Assembly: GCF_964204865.1 (NCBI RefSeq)
Contig: NC_135255.1
Coordinates: forward strand, 8,337,135-8,401,134
Direction: 5' to 3'
DNA length: 64,000 nucleotides
DNA from: Styela clava
Lineage: Eukaryota > Chordata > Ascidiacea > Stolidobranchia > Styelidae
Part shown: piece after piece, positions 1 through 12,757 of the stretch
Layout of the letters: every line of letters starts with the position of its first letter
Position numbering within the stretch: the stretch's first letter is position 1
Notes under the pieces: generated by a model
What the model was told of the DNA's origin: nothing
The model's input: only the letters and a program-made list of their open reading frames with translations
The model's database searches: none
Made by a program: the position numbers and the translations under genes

Positions 1-376
1 AATCTTTTTTTACGAGTTACAATGCTTGGATACAATGCTTGTGCGTTATGTATCATTGATCATAACCATGATTTTGTGGCGCAAGAATCCAAAACCCCAA
101 ACTAAAATTGAGGTGTTTGTGAAATATTTGACTTATACAAATGTATGGCATTTGTATAGTGCACAAACATAATATGTTTCCCACATAACAAATTTCTTTA
201 GACATGCTTTAACATACGGCAAACAAAAAAACAATTGGAAATATAAAAGATCATGTTACTTAACTTCTTCGCAATTCATTTGCCTTAAGTATTTATAAAC
301 CAGGAAACGTATTCATTGCAAACTAAAGTTTCCAAAGTTCCTCACGTCAATAACTCTCGTCTTAACGCCGAACAAA
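1..376. promoter_or_regulatory. 5' flank and likely core promoter of the Kazal gene
   Basis: AT-rich non-coding DNA. A TATA-like stretch (TATTTATAAA, about 289-298) lies roughly 80 bases before the ATG at 377. That would fit a start of transcription near 320-330 and a short leader. I see no gene in this stretch. Confidence 0.4.
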
Positions 377-1480
377 ATGTTGCGATTTGTCGTATTGATG
401 ATGTGCTTAGCAATTGCAAGTAAGTAAATTTTTTTGATTTTTAATTCACTTGGGATTAATTACATATATTAATACTAATAATATATATTTATAGGTTCCT
501 GCTCTGACATATCCGATATACCGTTACTCAGAATCTACGTAAGTATAGTAATGATATTTATATCAAATTAAACGACTCGTGTATTGAAACGGCATGTTAA
601 TCAAACTAAATGAGATTGCAATACAGTGTTCATTTTTTGTGTGATAACATGAAATACCACACAACAATGTGTGAAGTTACATGCTGTGACGTGGCGCTAA
701 TCATTAGAACAGTAGTTTTCAATCAGTTGGGCACTTATCGTCGGATAATGTGATGCTATACACATTTGACCTAAGAATTGAAAAATAATTTCTAATACGT
801 TCCTGGTACGTCCAATGTTTTAGGAACTTCAATTCAATTTTTTGAAATTCAATAAGTCTCAATACAAACGCAAATTTTCCGTAAGTAACACGCAGATTTC
901 ATCATTAAAATACATACAACTGTAGTACATACATTGAGTTGTATTATGAGCGCTATGTGGCAACATTTTAAGAATGACATATGAGTATTTGTCGGGCGTT
1001 CCCGTACCTCTTGAGTACAGTAGTTAAATTGCCTAATCGACAACAAATTTATCACCACAATTCACTTCCATTGAAGTTAACTTTATTGTTTCATATTCAG
1101 AATTGCATGGAACGAGAGAAAGAGGGTGTTTGCACTCGTGAACTCGCACCAGTCTGTGTAATACATCATGGGGGACCTATAACCTATAACTTGCAAATGA
1201 CGATGGCCAATAGATGCATGCCCTGTCGGCGGAAAGGCTCGTGAGTATAATCGTTTTTAGTTTGCTATATTTGTTATTGAAGAAATACACAAATTTGTAG
1301 TAAAAGAGACGTTGAACAACAATTTACACACAAAATTCGCGATCCGCAGTTTTTAAGCAAAATTGATTTCATTGGTTAAAATTTAACTTATTGCATTAAT
1401 TTAGAACAATATTGCAAACTTTCTATTTTAGTTACATCTACTACGAAGGAAAATGCCAAATATCAACGTTGGAGATATAA
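377..1480 (+). CDS. Small secreted Kazal-type protease-inhibitor-like protein, five exons
   Basis: I assembled exons 377-419, 495-538, 824-880, 1101-1240 and 1432-1480. All introns are GT-AG, phases agree throughout, and the product is 110 residues ending in TAA. Residues 1-15 form a hydrophobic signal peptide (MLRFVVLMMCLAIAS), so the protein is probably secreted. Exons 4-5 encode six cysteines spaced C-x8-C-x7-C-x19-C-x2-C-x12-C, with ELAPVCV, a G..TYN core and YYEGKC. This is the Kazal serine-protease-inhibitor pattern. The C3-C4 loop is about nine residues longer than the usual ten, so the fold may be a divergent Kazal. The residue after the second cysteine region (TRELAP) would lie in the reactive loop, but I cannot assign a target protease. 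Poly(A) signals follow near 1810 and 1993. Confidence 0.72.
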
Positions 1481-2698
1481 AATGACCATGCGTGATGAAA
1501 ACGCTGAATATTTTTCATTTCTTATTGTCATTTTCTGATTTCATGATCAAAATTAATTCCTTTTTTGACACAATTGAGTTATTTCATGTCAATATAGTAA
1601 TTGTGCTTAGATTTATCATCTGTATATAAACATTGAATCAGAAATAATTATCATTTCAAAATAATCGAGTTTGCCTAGTATCTGTCAATCAAGGCTTTAT
1701 TGCTATAAACAACTTGAAATCATCATAAAAGTTTTGGGTAATTTGTTGAAAATTTCTTACTGAGATCTCCAGATTGAAATGTGAAATAAGACTTACTATT
1801 TACTGAAATCAATAAAATTATTATTTCGCATAAGGTACAAAAGCATGTACATTTATATTTTACGGTGAATTCATTAGGTATATTTCCTTACCGAAGATCA
1901 ATTTTAGACGCATTGATAGAAAAAGATATAGCGAATATTAAAATGTGAATCAAAGCATTCTAGTTTCTTGACATGTATGTGTGTAAGCATAGATAAATAA
2001 AGATTGAATACAACACAACCATTACCGCGTTTTTGATTTTATGTGTGGGTGATAAATAACAGACTTAATTACAATATATATACACTCCTCGTGCATTGTG
2101 CATAGTAATTTTCTACATCCACGTCCATCGACCGGGAAGAAAGGCTGTTAAACTTAATACTGTAATTTTGGTGGGTATCTAGGATACTGACATTTAGTTG
2201 GACGATAAAAATATAAGCTCAGTGATATTTTTGCATTGCTTTTCTTATAAATGAAGATGTTTGGTTTAGCGCCTTTTAATTTTAAGCATGGAAAGAAGAT
2301 GAGAGTAAACTAAGTTGATCACGTATTTGGTCATCTATTATCCAAGCACTGAAAACGCATTTCCTCATCGGGTGAGGGTGACGCCGTGAACCTTGTCTGC
2401 AACTGTTTATTCGCATTCTCTGGCTTAAATTAATTATGTCGCTAATACTAAGTTCCCAAGCTTGCTCAATGGAAGTAGCAATCGTTATTATATTTTAGCA
2501 TGAGGCAGTATAGTAGATGTGTGTGCAGCACTTGGGGAATGTGGGTGCGCGCGCAAAAGAATCGACACCTAGCCCAGAGGCGGACACTTTTCATAATTTG
2601 GGGGAAAGAAGGCAAACTTGGATCGCTATGCAACAAAAAAATAACGCGCTGTGTATCATTACGTAACAATAATCTTTCGATGTCATTCTTTGGTACTT
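1481..2698. other. Intergenic, no gene seen
   Basis: AT-rich 3' flank of the Kazal gene. AATAAA motifs near 1810 and 1993 are plausible poly(A) signals for it. No coding similarity was recognised. Confidence 0.5.
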
Positions 2699-2912
2699 TC
2701 GTAGTATGTGAACCAAGATGGCGGACACCGGAACGTAGTATGTGCACCAGGTTAGGGTTAGGCCATAATTTTGTTCCAATTTACCTTATCTTAGTTCTAT
2801 TACGAGTTCGGGGACTAGCCAAGTGATTAGTAGTATTTGTACCTGAAATTATGGCCTAACCTGGTACACATACTACATTCCGGTGTCCGCCATTTTGGTT
2901 CACATACTACGG
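2699..2912. mobile_element. Foldback MITE, family A (intact copy)
   Basis: Two arms of about 65 bases are inverted copies of each other: 2701-2770 and 2844-2910. Both carry GTAGTATGTGAACCAA, then a GATGGCGGACACCGGAA block, then ACCTGG/TTAGG. A spacer of about 70 bases contains TCGGGGACTAGCCAAGTGA. Related pieces lie at 6703, 14124, 53686 and 61835. There is no coding capacity, so it is a non-autonomous element. I could not identify a target-site duplication. Confidence 0.75.
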
Positions 2913-5729
2913 GAGCGCCCTTTCTCTTGAGTATTAACATGTCATTTTGCTACTCATATATCCAGTACCTATGCCGCTTTGCTTAGGCACGGAACTCGCA
3001 CGTCACTAAACTGATCCTTTGAATTCTGCGAGAATTACCCCACAGCTCCTGCTAACACACAGAAACAAACAAAAATTTGCCGAGCAGTAGGCCTATTTAG
3101 GTATTGTTTCAATTCATAGTGTTGCATAAAGTGCACCAATACCGTTTCGTAAAATTAGGAATGTCAGACAAGGTAACAAATTTTTGCGCGTATTTTTTAT
3201 ATGGCCAATAGAATTGCCATTGTTGCCAATTTATTTAATTATTCAGGATCCACGCAATGAGTTTGCAGGGTTTTCATTCACTATTTAATACGAAAATAAA
3301 ACAGGCACAATAGAAAGTATAGATTCGACAATAGATTAGGATAGAATTTTACATATTTAGGTTTAGCACCATACTTCTGTATTTTTAACTAGTATGGCAC
3401 AGTTCTTCGATTCCAAGAGAGAGAGAGAGAGATTTATTGTTTTGTCAACCGTAAACGAACAATGGTATACAAAATAATATATATAATATACACAAAGTTA
3501 ATTCGGTATAAACTGGCCAAGATGTCCTGACATTTAGTTTAATAAAACAAACACTTTATTTGTCTGAAGCAAGGGCATCTGGCATGACGGCAGATGCATC
3601 AGATAGCGCCATGCTCGTCTTGATGATAATTTACAATCAATTGTGACTTTCGTAGTCTGTCACATGACCTAAATGGTGCTAAAAACTCTTGAATGCTAAA
3701 GCAAAATATTTTCACTTCAAAATTTGATGGAATGAACAGACAAGACAGACCTGGATTCTAAGAACATTCAGGACTTACATGCGAGATGGAAATATAGCAA
3801 TCCTGTCTCTTGAAGACATCTTTCTTCGATTGTTATCTTCCTACAATCCTATGAAAATGTGCTCCCAGTCGGAAAGAAGCACGCAGAATAGCACGACAAC
3901 AACACCAGTTTGTTGTAAAACAGCAGAAAATATAAACAAAATTATAGGTCACGTGATTATGAGGTCATGTGGTAAAGTTATGACCCGTAAAAACGTTAAT
4001 TAAAGACACCAATAACACGACAAACTTGGTCCGAAGTGTTCATTGAATGCCATTAACCCCAAAATAAAAATTTTGTCAGTTAGTATATTTTAGCGCTACG
4101 ACATTATGAATCTCGTGTATCATTTGATATTCGAAGATACACGGATTACCTCAGTCTCTATGCAATATTTTCGTCTATCGACCATGCATATTTTCGCCTT
4201 TTCCCTGCCATTATGACACAGGTCTTCAACTCAAATGTATTTTGTGGGCAGAAGGTGATAGTAAGAATATATTGTAGAAATACTATACTACATTGCGTTG
4301 TTGATTGTTAGCACTACGGTTTCTTTTACATGCACAAAACGCCTTCGGAATGAATGGATAATTGAGTACAGTATAGGACTATATGTAATCAAAGTTGAAA
4401 AAATAACATCACACTCTGTCCAATAAGCGAATATTAGTCCAACTGATATCACTTATGATCAACTGTAAGAATAATAACAGTATAAACTCCACCTGTGCGA
4501 TTGTTAATTCTCCGACAACATCCTCCCCATCTCGTCGAATCTATTATACTGTAACTTTGACGGGGGTGGGCGATTCTTCTGAATTGCGGGCCAAATGGCC
4601 ACATAAGTAAGCTTCGATGTCTTTGTTAGATAATTAATAGCTTTGGTTTCCCGCGGCATCTATTCCGCAGTTGAACTGTTTTTTTTTCTTCTCGAAATTT
4701 GTATATATATACCGGTACTTGATTATTTGTTAGTTGAAAAAATAAACTTGACTTGCCCGTGCTCTATAAAAGGCGCACTTTGCATTATAAATTTGCTCTC
4801 TTTTGTGTCGAACTAACAACAGGTTTCCTAATTTCAAAAAATGGATGTATGTAACAACGTAAATTACTTTAATATGGCATCTACATTAATCTTACACTTC
4901 CGAAACCCCAATAGAACACTATTCGTCCGCTAAGGCGCACATTACCCATTTGCTGTGGTGGTCTAATAATGTATGGCGAACTTTTTATTGAAAGTTACAA
5001 AATTAATTGGACAAGAAATGGGCATATGGATCGTTCTGTTATTATGTTGTAAGAATTTTTCTTCGTGTTACCGTAAGAAAAAATCGCTTCTCTCATTGAC
5101 GACTACTGGACCCATTGTAATTTTCGCTGGAAGGCTATTACATTTAGTTATTTTGTCTGTGGCTTCCATGAGATTAGTTTTTTGTGCGATGACGTCATCA
5201 ATATCGAAAATTATACGCATATTATGATCAGGTTGTGCGCCATATTGGTACGGAAATAATATGGTGTAAGAAAATGGGTGATCGGTTGGGCTGCCCCTAT
5301 CGTTTCCGTTTAGAGCTGTATTCGAATAGCATTTTCCAATTACGGTTAATCGTAATTTACAGTGTGCAAAACTTGCAACGTCGCCGCGCGATATTTTTCG
5401 GTACGTCGGTGAGTGGATGTGTTGAATAAGTGTGTGCTGTGCGCATAATCGCTGCTGGGTACCAGTAACTTTCTTCGATATCAACAATCGTCGGTGTGAA
5501 TTCACAATTGAAATAAGCGTTAGGCTTGCACGTACTTAACGGAATTTAGTTTCAGTTACGTTGGCAAAATTGGAATTTTCACAGCGCTAATTTTGTTATT
5601 AAAATTGCCGATTGTCTTCGTCAGTGTGACGTGTTATTTAGGCCAGTGATTCAGCGGGCGAAAACGATACCGAAGTGAGCGAAAAAGCTGAATGGGGGCA
5701 ATTTCGCGAAACCTGTATTTGGTCGGCGG
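2913..5729. other. Intergenic, no gene recognised
   Basis: The stretch holds a short (GA)n run at about 3417-3431 and a TATA-box-like CTATAAAAGGC near 4764, followed by a 30-codon ORF at 4841. The 145-codon minus ORF at 5068-5505 and the plus ORFs near 4973 and 5235 resemble nothing I recognise. Confidence 0.4.
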
Positions 5730-6700
5730 CTTGCGCATCATGAACTTGATTACTGTTCTCTTCGTGCCATCGCAGGTTTGCCTTCCGTGGGCGATAATCA
5801 CACGCGAGAGGATTGCTGGACTCCTTCCCGCCGTAAGGTAGTTCGCGTAGACCAGGGGTCGGAAATCTACGACCTACGAGTAAAATAATTCGGCACGCGA
5901 CGCTCCACTGAATTATAAAGACAAAACGGCGGTTTTGACGGTGAAATAATTTTATAATCTGCGCTCGAGGAGTAGACTATATTTTTTACTGTAACAGAAT
6001 TTATCGTGAGACACGTTTAAAAAAATTATATCATAAGGTAGCAATTTAGTGAATCTCGTTTAACGATCCTACAATTTAATTATAATTAGACAAATGGCAA
6101 CACGAAAAGAGTTGATGCTGAATGCAGGGTTTAAATAGTGCAGGAAAAATCTACATGAAGCTCCTTGAGATACAATGCAATGAGAAAATAAAATTCATAA
6201 TTCGTTCGGGAGATGCATAACTGCTTAATTTATATAAAAATGTATCTTCTTAAAAAAAATCTCTATCAAAATTTGACAAACCATACGACAAAATTCACTT
6301 CCATGTTTGGAAGTATATATGTGTGCAAACAATTATTTTTGAAATTGATCATTAGAAAGGACTAAACTTGGACTAGTGATGCCCATTTAGAAAATTTCCA
6401 ATTTTGGCTTCATTCAGTGTGATGTCGAAAAAATATCAAGCGTGATGCAGCAACAAGACAGTGTCACATTAAATGTCATTTGTAATTTTATTTCTTTTAA
6501 TAAGACGACTGAGTTGAGTTCATGAATTGTCGCAGTCCCCGCGTGCTGTTCCGTTTTCAACTTTCAAAACGTATGTGCGGCCCGCCGAGACTTGCAACCC
6601 TTAATTTTGGCCCGCGAGCGACAAAAGGTTGCCGACTCCTGGGTAGCAGGTGGTCGGTCGGTTGCCCTACTATCAAATCCATGAATCTGTAACAAATAAA
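5730..6700 (+). repeat. tRNA-derived SINE, family 1, split by a hAT insertion
   Basis: The left part (about 5770-5852) contains GCGAGAGGATTGCTGGACTC, shared with the copies at 54515 and 57613. The right part (6642 to about 6700) resumes with the GGTCGGTTGCC...ATCAAATCCATG segment that follows directly in the intact copy. The hAT element 5853-6641 sits between them, so the SINE is older than the insertion. The tRNA-like head is hard to follow in this copy. Confidence 0.65.
5853..6641. mobile_element. Non-autonomous hAT element, family 1 (789 bp)
   Basis: The termini are CAGGGGTCGG at the left and the inverse GGTTGCCGACTCCTG at the right. Internal GGCCCGCGAGCG and GCGGCCCGCC blocks are shared with the elements at 53097 and 62543. 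The flanks GCGTAGAC and GGTAGCAG are only loosely alike, so the target duplication has decayed. The insertion lies inside a SINE. No transposase was recognised. Confidence 0.75.
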
Positions 6701-6742
6701 GATAAAGGTAGTATGTGAACCAATATGACGGATAGTATAATG

Positions 6743-6960
6743 CAGGGTGGTCCAAACCCAGGCCCGCAGCTTCATTTTTTGTGGCCCGCGTCGCATTTGC
6801 GCAAGGGTAAACAAAAAATTGAATTTGATGTTGTTTCGTCATAAAAATAACCAGAAACAGCTTCTGACATATTGTTACATTACTAATGTCATTGAATTGC
6901 CGGGTGTTTTTTTTGCAACAAGCAAGTTTACCTGTTACGTAAAATATTCAATCCGTGACA
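6743..6960. mobile_element. hAT-like terminus, partial element
   Basis: CAGGGTGGTCCAAACCCAGG followed by GCCCGCAGC and TGTGGCCCGCG is a typical hAT left end. I found no matching right end nearby, so the element is truncated or its end has diverged. The end coordinate is arbitrary. Confidence 0.4.
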
Positions 6961-7029
6961 ACTACGAGATTCTAAAATTAAAATATCTTATTTAATTTAA
7001 TAATTAATTTAATTATCTAATTTAATGTA

Positions 7030-7700
7030 ATGTGTCCAACGTAACTCGCGGTTGCTTATTCTCACGTCAAAAAAAAAAAACATTACTATTCGGTCCGCGG
7101 CGATCTGTGACCTAAAAGTACGGGATAAACTGCCTGATGTATTTAATTTTAATACGTATTTTTGCAATCTTGCCAACTCGTTATCGCCGTTAGAAAAATT
7201 TCAAATAATGATATAAAATCTTGTTAAGTGTTGAGTATAATTCATTTCATACAATGAATATACATATAAGGTTCAGCAGTAAATTAAAAATACATATTCA
7301 TCGCCGCGATTATGCCACCTGTTAAAAGAGTTGACTTTTACAACAACAACTTTCTGTTGTGCAAAGTGATGAATTCGTGACCGATACGCGCATATTTAAA
7401 ATGTCTTGCTTTATTAATTTAATTGTCTTCAATTTAACCTGCGGTTGCGTCGACAAAATAAAATCCTCACCACTCTTATATACCATTGCAATCCGCGGTC
7501 ATAAAAATAAAAACGTGTGGTAAACTGCCCGATTAAATAATGTTTTGATCCGTATTTTGCGAATTCGGCAAATATTTAGATGTACTTGTTAACAGTGACT
7601 CCGCTCAATCGAAATGCTGCCACTCTGATTATTTTTAGATAAAACCGTTCGAAAAATTCATAAATCTGCTGTAACATCTCAGAGTAAAATTTATTTCATC
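7030..7700. repeat. Degenerate direct repeat, about 400 bp offset
   Basis: Matching motifs recur in the same order. CGCGGTTGC (7047) pairs with TGCGGTTGC (7440), and GGATAAACTGCCTGAT (7123) with TGGTAAACTGCCCGATT (7519). ATACGTATTTTTGC pairs with ATCCGTATTTTGC, and both are followed by GAAAAATT and a TTCATTTCAT-like segment. This looks like an old tandem duplication or two related transposon fragments. Confidence 0.45.
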
Positions 7701-7763
7701 ACAATAAAATTGATTAAATATACTTTAGATTGATTATATTATATATCGGTACATCTTCACAAC

Positions 7764-10700
7764 TAGGGCTGGGCATTTCGAATCGAATAGTAAATTATTC
7801 GAATCGGTTTAGAGCAAATTTTCGAATCGCCACCATATTGTTTTACTCTTTCTGCCAAGGGTCGAGGTAAATTTCTCAATTTTTTTTTTTCATTGAAGCC
7901 ATATTTTTTCAACACAATTCTGACTTATGACTCTTCTCTGTATTGAGGTATTGATGAAGACGTGTTTTTTTTATTGTCAGTGATGTATTCTATGTTCTCA
8001 GTAATTTATGTGTCTGGAGGACCTAAAATACTAAGAAATTTACATACAATTTCATACCTTCCAAGTATTCGAGATTCGATTCGAAAAAAATTATTCGATT
8101 CTGAAATCATCAGGTATTCAAAAATTTCCAGTCCTACTCACAACCCGAGAAAAAGTCGCGTTTCAAACCTTGTATCATGTTAACACGAAAATATTTGACG
8201 GCAATTTAAAGTAATGGATAATCAGGCGAATCCCGCCCTCAATTCGTGACGAGATGTTTCTAAACGCCGACCAAACATAATGTGTGCCAGAGGCACACGA
8301 AATTTGGAGGTTTTCACTGCCTAAAAGAGCGTTTTTTAAATTTTCGCGGGCCTCAATAAAACTTATATTGTATACGGTTTTATTTTCAGCATTTTAAATT
8401 GCCGCTTTTCAATCAAAAAGTTGCGTTGTCTTTAGAAACTCACCGTCAATGAACGTATTTACCAGATTCCAATTCCGTGCGGGTACAAAAATAAAATAAT
8501 TGTCATCGTTATCGTGGAACAAATATGTGGAAAATTTTCGTTTTAGAGAAAATAACACAAACGCAAAGGCGTTTACGGCCTAAATACCACGTTACGCTGA
8601 TGAGTGATGAAAACAATCACGCGCAAGTTTTTATCGAGAATGTTTTCATTCAACGGGAACGTCTTGAAAGCGGCGTCGAAAATGTGTGACGTCACACAAA
8701 TATCCGATATTCTTATGAACGCTAATTCCGATATTCGAATAATGAGATATTCGAATACATTCGAATACTTCATTCGAATTGGCCATCCCTGGTTATTACA
8801 AGCTTGTAATAATGGCAACAGACTCAGGGTTGTCCAAAACGAATCGAATATCAAAGTATTCGAATACCTTTTCGGCTGCTTTTCGAATAATTCCGAATAG
8901 TAGCCATTCTTCGCCGTAAACGTGGTGTTTCATTTTACCGGAATCTTCAAACGACTTTTTACGCTATTCTCGCGTATTGTAATGACGATGAAATAGAGTC
9001 GGCACTTCGATTGTTTATATTCTGTGCGACCATACGTCGCATAGTGTTGCGACACATTTGCGTGGGTGGACATTGCCGACATTAGTCTACGAGTTAATTT
9101 ACAAATTCATTCCCATTAGTCGAAAAATTGACAATCACCGTATTTCCCGGCTAATAAGTCGTTTTTCTAGGCCCAATTTTTCGACCTGATTTTTTTTCGT
9201 CTAATTGAGAAAGTATGTTTATTTTATTTCTATGTGGCCTGCTTATTATTCGCATGAGTCTTCTCAGGCATGATTTGTGTAACCTTATAATTGGGTATTA
9301 GGGTCTGCCAATCATGATATTTAATCGCAGGCCGGTTATCGTTACTTTAAAGAGAAACACGGCCACCGAGATAAAATGATTTGTGACCCTTTCGTTTTGT
9401 CGTTTCAGCAGAAAACGACAGGGACAGGAAAACACAGCTGTGTAATAACCCGTGCACGTACAGTGTAGTACTTATCGCATTCCAAAATTATTTCAACATT
9501 CGGGTTAATAGGTTGTCCAAAATAATTGCCGCTTCACAACTTAAATTTACCGCTTTATTGTTAAAAATAGTTAATTCTGTGAGTATGATTCTACCAAATT
9601 AACATGATCCCATTTGCCATGTAAACTTATTAGCCGGGAAATAAGGTATTTTTAGCCGTAATTGTTACGATATCCAATAAATTGTCACAAGTTAGAAAAA
9701 CAAGTCGATTTATTAGAAAATAATTTCTGCAAATAATTATGATAACGATAATTAAAATTATCGATCCTTTACCAGGATGATTTTTTGTTGCGCAAAATAA
9801 TCCAATCCATGACTGGTATCAGCAATGAAAATGTCATGCTGAATGTTTCTGTCACCGCGATCGTTTCGGCGGCGATATCCTAAAGTTAGTATTATATATT
9901 CCAGCATCTTTTTTTGCATATATTTTTTCTTGTGGGTCGGCGGATATCGAAGTTTTATATTTCAAGTATACCCGTGCGTTCACATCGGTAACAGCTGTTA
10001 AACATTAAGGACTGATTTCAAAACCCAAATTAATTTTATTCTGATTTTTATCTTTCACGTTAGCTTTAATCTTATTATTAACACCACTTGTAAATTAACC
10101 GTCCCAGCGAACGGTAATATTATTATCGCACCGGGATGCGGATATTTATTCTATGGTGTCTGTGTTATTTTCGTCTTAGATAGATAAACCTCACAAATTT
10201 GCGATTGCGTGAATCCTGAATGTTGATTTGAAATAGTGATTAAATGAGTTGACAATAAAGGCATTTCTACGCTTTTTTTGTGCCTAATAGAGGATCAGAG
10301 GCTACTTATAACTAATTCCCTCAGGTTTTACCCTTTTTTTTTCAACAAAACAACACCCCGGCGGTCGTTTTATTATAGCTATAATCGTTAGCGAGTAATT
10401 CACAATTTTATTCACGGAATTTGCAAATTTAACACTTCACTAAACAATTTTGATGTTACGCCTTAATTGTTACTGCTAAAATGCTTCAAAATACAATAAT
10501 TGTAATCATTTCCGATGATAATAGGCGCAACAATTCGTAAACGAGCCAGTGTGCATTGTTACAGCGACATTCACGATTGATTTTACGTTCTACTCTTGTT
10601 TACAATTTTAACACATCGGCCATGCATGGTCGAGTAATTTGTTCACGTATTCGAAACATTACTTGGCCAAGGATGGAAGGGATCACAAAAGAGCTAACAG

Positions 10701-11468
10701 AAAGTACGTTATAAAGGTAGTAGTCATTTATTAGCTGGATACAATTTAATAAGTGTTTTTGATACAAGCAACTTGTACCAGCTTTTGGATAAACTTTGAC
10801 GGATCATTTTCAAATCGATATTTATATAACTTGAATTTTCTAATGACCTGAAATCACTCTTTTCACGATGTATGGTCTCTCGAAAACGTTATTTTACCTT
10901 TTGATTTTAATAAATTTTATGTCATGCAAAGTCCTGCAGAAAATGGCTGATAACAAGTAGCGAAGCATACGGAGTTTAAAATCTGGGAAATTTATTTTAA
11001 ATACTTAATTTGCCAAAATTTGGTATGACGTTTCTAAATTTACGGAACGGTCGGTACGTTTTTTTTTTGCAAAATAGAGAACTGCAACGATACGTTGAGC
11101 GCAAGGAGAAAGTAAATAACACCATAACGCAAAGAAAACGACTTCCCAAATTTGTCGCTTTTGTTAACGAGCACCGTGGGTGAATTCTCGCGCAACTCCG
11201 GATTAATTTAGAGGCGCGCGAATTCCGTGCCCAAGCAAAGCGGCGCAGATCACGCGGTACCGGATATTCGAATAGTAAAATGCCATCGGAATATTCTAAT
11301 ATTCGATTCGCTATTCGAATATTTTGCCCAGCCCTAGTTGGGAATAAAGTTATTCAAACACTGGTGCAGTATTGTTTTGGTTCTGTTAATTTAGTTTATT
11401 GATATTCGAAATGTTTTTTTAGTGTTATTCTGGAATAGTTTAGTATTCGGATATGGACAACCCTAGTG
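7764..11468. mobile_element. Composite of hAT-like inverted-repeat elements rich in TTCGAAT
   Basis: Five termini of one type occur. Left-facing ends are at 7764 (TAGGGCTGGGCA) and 8825 (CAGGGTTGTCCAAAACGAAT). Right-facing ends are at 8790 (TTCGAATTGGCCATCCCT), 11337 (TGCCCAGCCCTAG) and 11466 (TATGGACAACCCTAG). Each is bordered by several TTCGAAT/ATTCGAATA motifs. The pairing is ambiguous: 7764 may pair with 8790 or 11337, and 8825 with 11466, which would interleave them. No 8-bp duplications and no transposase ORF were found. Confidence 0.5.
9137..9650. mobile_element. MITE with CCGTATTTCCCGGCTAATAAG termini
   Basis: CCGTATTTCCCGGCTAATAAG at about 9138 is answered by the inverse CTTATTAGCCGGGAAATAAGG ending near 9647. 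The interior has no ORF. The element lies inside the larger repeat composite. Confidence 0.6.
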
Positions 11469-12757
11469 ATGGGTATCCGGAAAATGTGGGAATAAATATA
11501 AAAGTCAATTAGCTAGCTGAAGACTATATTTTAATACTTATTCTGATAAAAATAGTGATGACCACAAATATATTGGCGCTTTCAATTACAAGAAAAGGTT
11601 TTTAATATATAAATTCAAAATGGAAGTGTAAGTATGGCAATATGTTTTCAGTAGGATTGGCAACATGTTTTCAGTGGAATCTTCCTTTTATATTTTAATT
11701 AACGATAAGAAGATCGATCAATTTGGCAATGGCAACCATTACAAAACTATCAATATGGTGTGGCAAATAATTTTTTTCTTTTCTAGTATTTTTTTTTGTT
11801 TACTGTATAGTATACCCTAAATTTATCGCGTTTTATTCTTACTTAAATAACTTCTCAGTGGTTGTGTGTGTGTGTGGCTGGTGGGTGCATGTGAGCGTGT
11901 GTGAAATAACTTAATAATTTGAGGCGAGTAAACACGTACCACTTCTTCTTGGCAAAACCTTCCATCTTATATTTTGTAAGTTATAAACCTTATCTAAGGT
12001 TTCGTTTGCTCCCCTGATTTCATAATCAGTTTTTATTTATTTGTTTTTATCTGTCAAATGTATTGTTGTGCTGATTATGGAGTCGAAATAAATTTATTAT
12101 ACTTATATTCAATTTTTATGTATTCCAAGACGTTGAATGGTTTACATGAATATTTGTTAAATGTAATGTACAACTAAGACATTGCAATATCTCAATGGCA
12201 ATAAGCATTTATGCAATATTGCATTCACTACATTGCGTTTGTAAAAAAAAACAATCGAAATCCTGTTTTAGGGTCCTGGTTCTCGTTGGTACTAGGCATC
12301 ATTTGAAAATAGTTGGTAGGTATGGTTCAGCAAATGGCAATATTTACACAATCATATGAAGCAAAATAAGGATGAACTTTCCTGATTTTGCACTAGCGCT
12401 TGACTTGTTACTGTTAGTATACAAAAGTTCATGGTACAACCTCCACAAATGTTCAACCCAAACAAGCACAACAATACTAATCCAACATTGTGGATTTGTC
12501 AACAATCATATTTCACATAAAAGGTGTCAATACTTTTATAATACAATGCATACGAAGAAATTTATGAGATACTCGCACAATTGCAATATACCAATCTCCA
12601 CAATGGTCTCATATTTAGCAGAAGCATATAACTAGGTTAGACAATCTAACCAATAGATGGAAAGCTGAACAAACCTCCAGTTTTAGCTTCCATCGCATTG
12701 TTGGATTAACATGCATAACTGAGGAAAGAAAGTTGAAGCAGTTAACATGAAGGTATT
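11469..12757. other. Intergenic, no gene recognised
   Basis: Contains a short (TG)n run near 11863 and AT-rich DNA. The 87-codon plus ORF near 12372 overlaps the 3' flank of the minus-strand ribosomal protein gene and resembles nothing known to me. Confidence 0.4.

Noticed and set aside
5068-5505. 145-codon minus-strand ORF
   Set aside because: No similarity recognised, no domain pattern, odd composition, and it overlaps other random ORFs.
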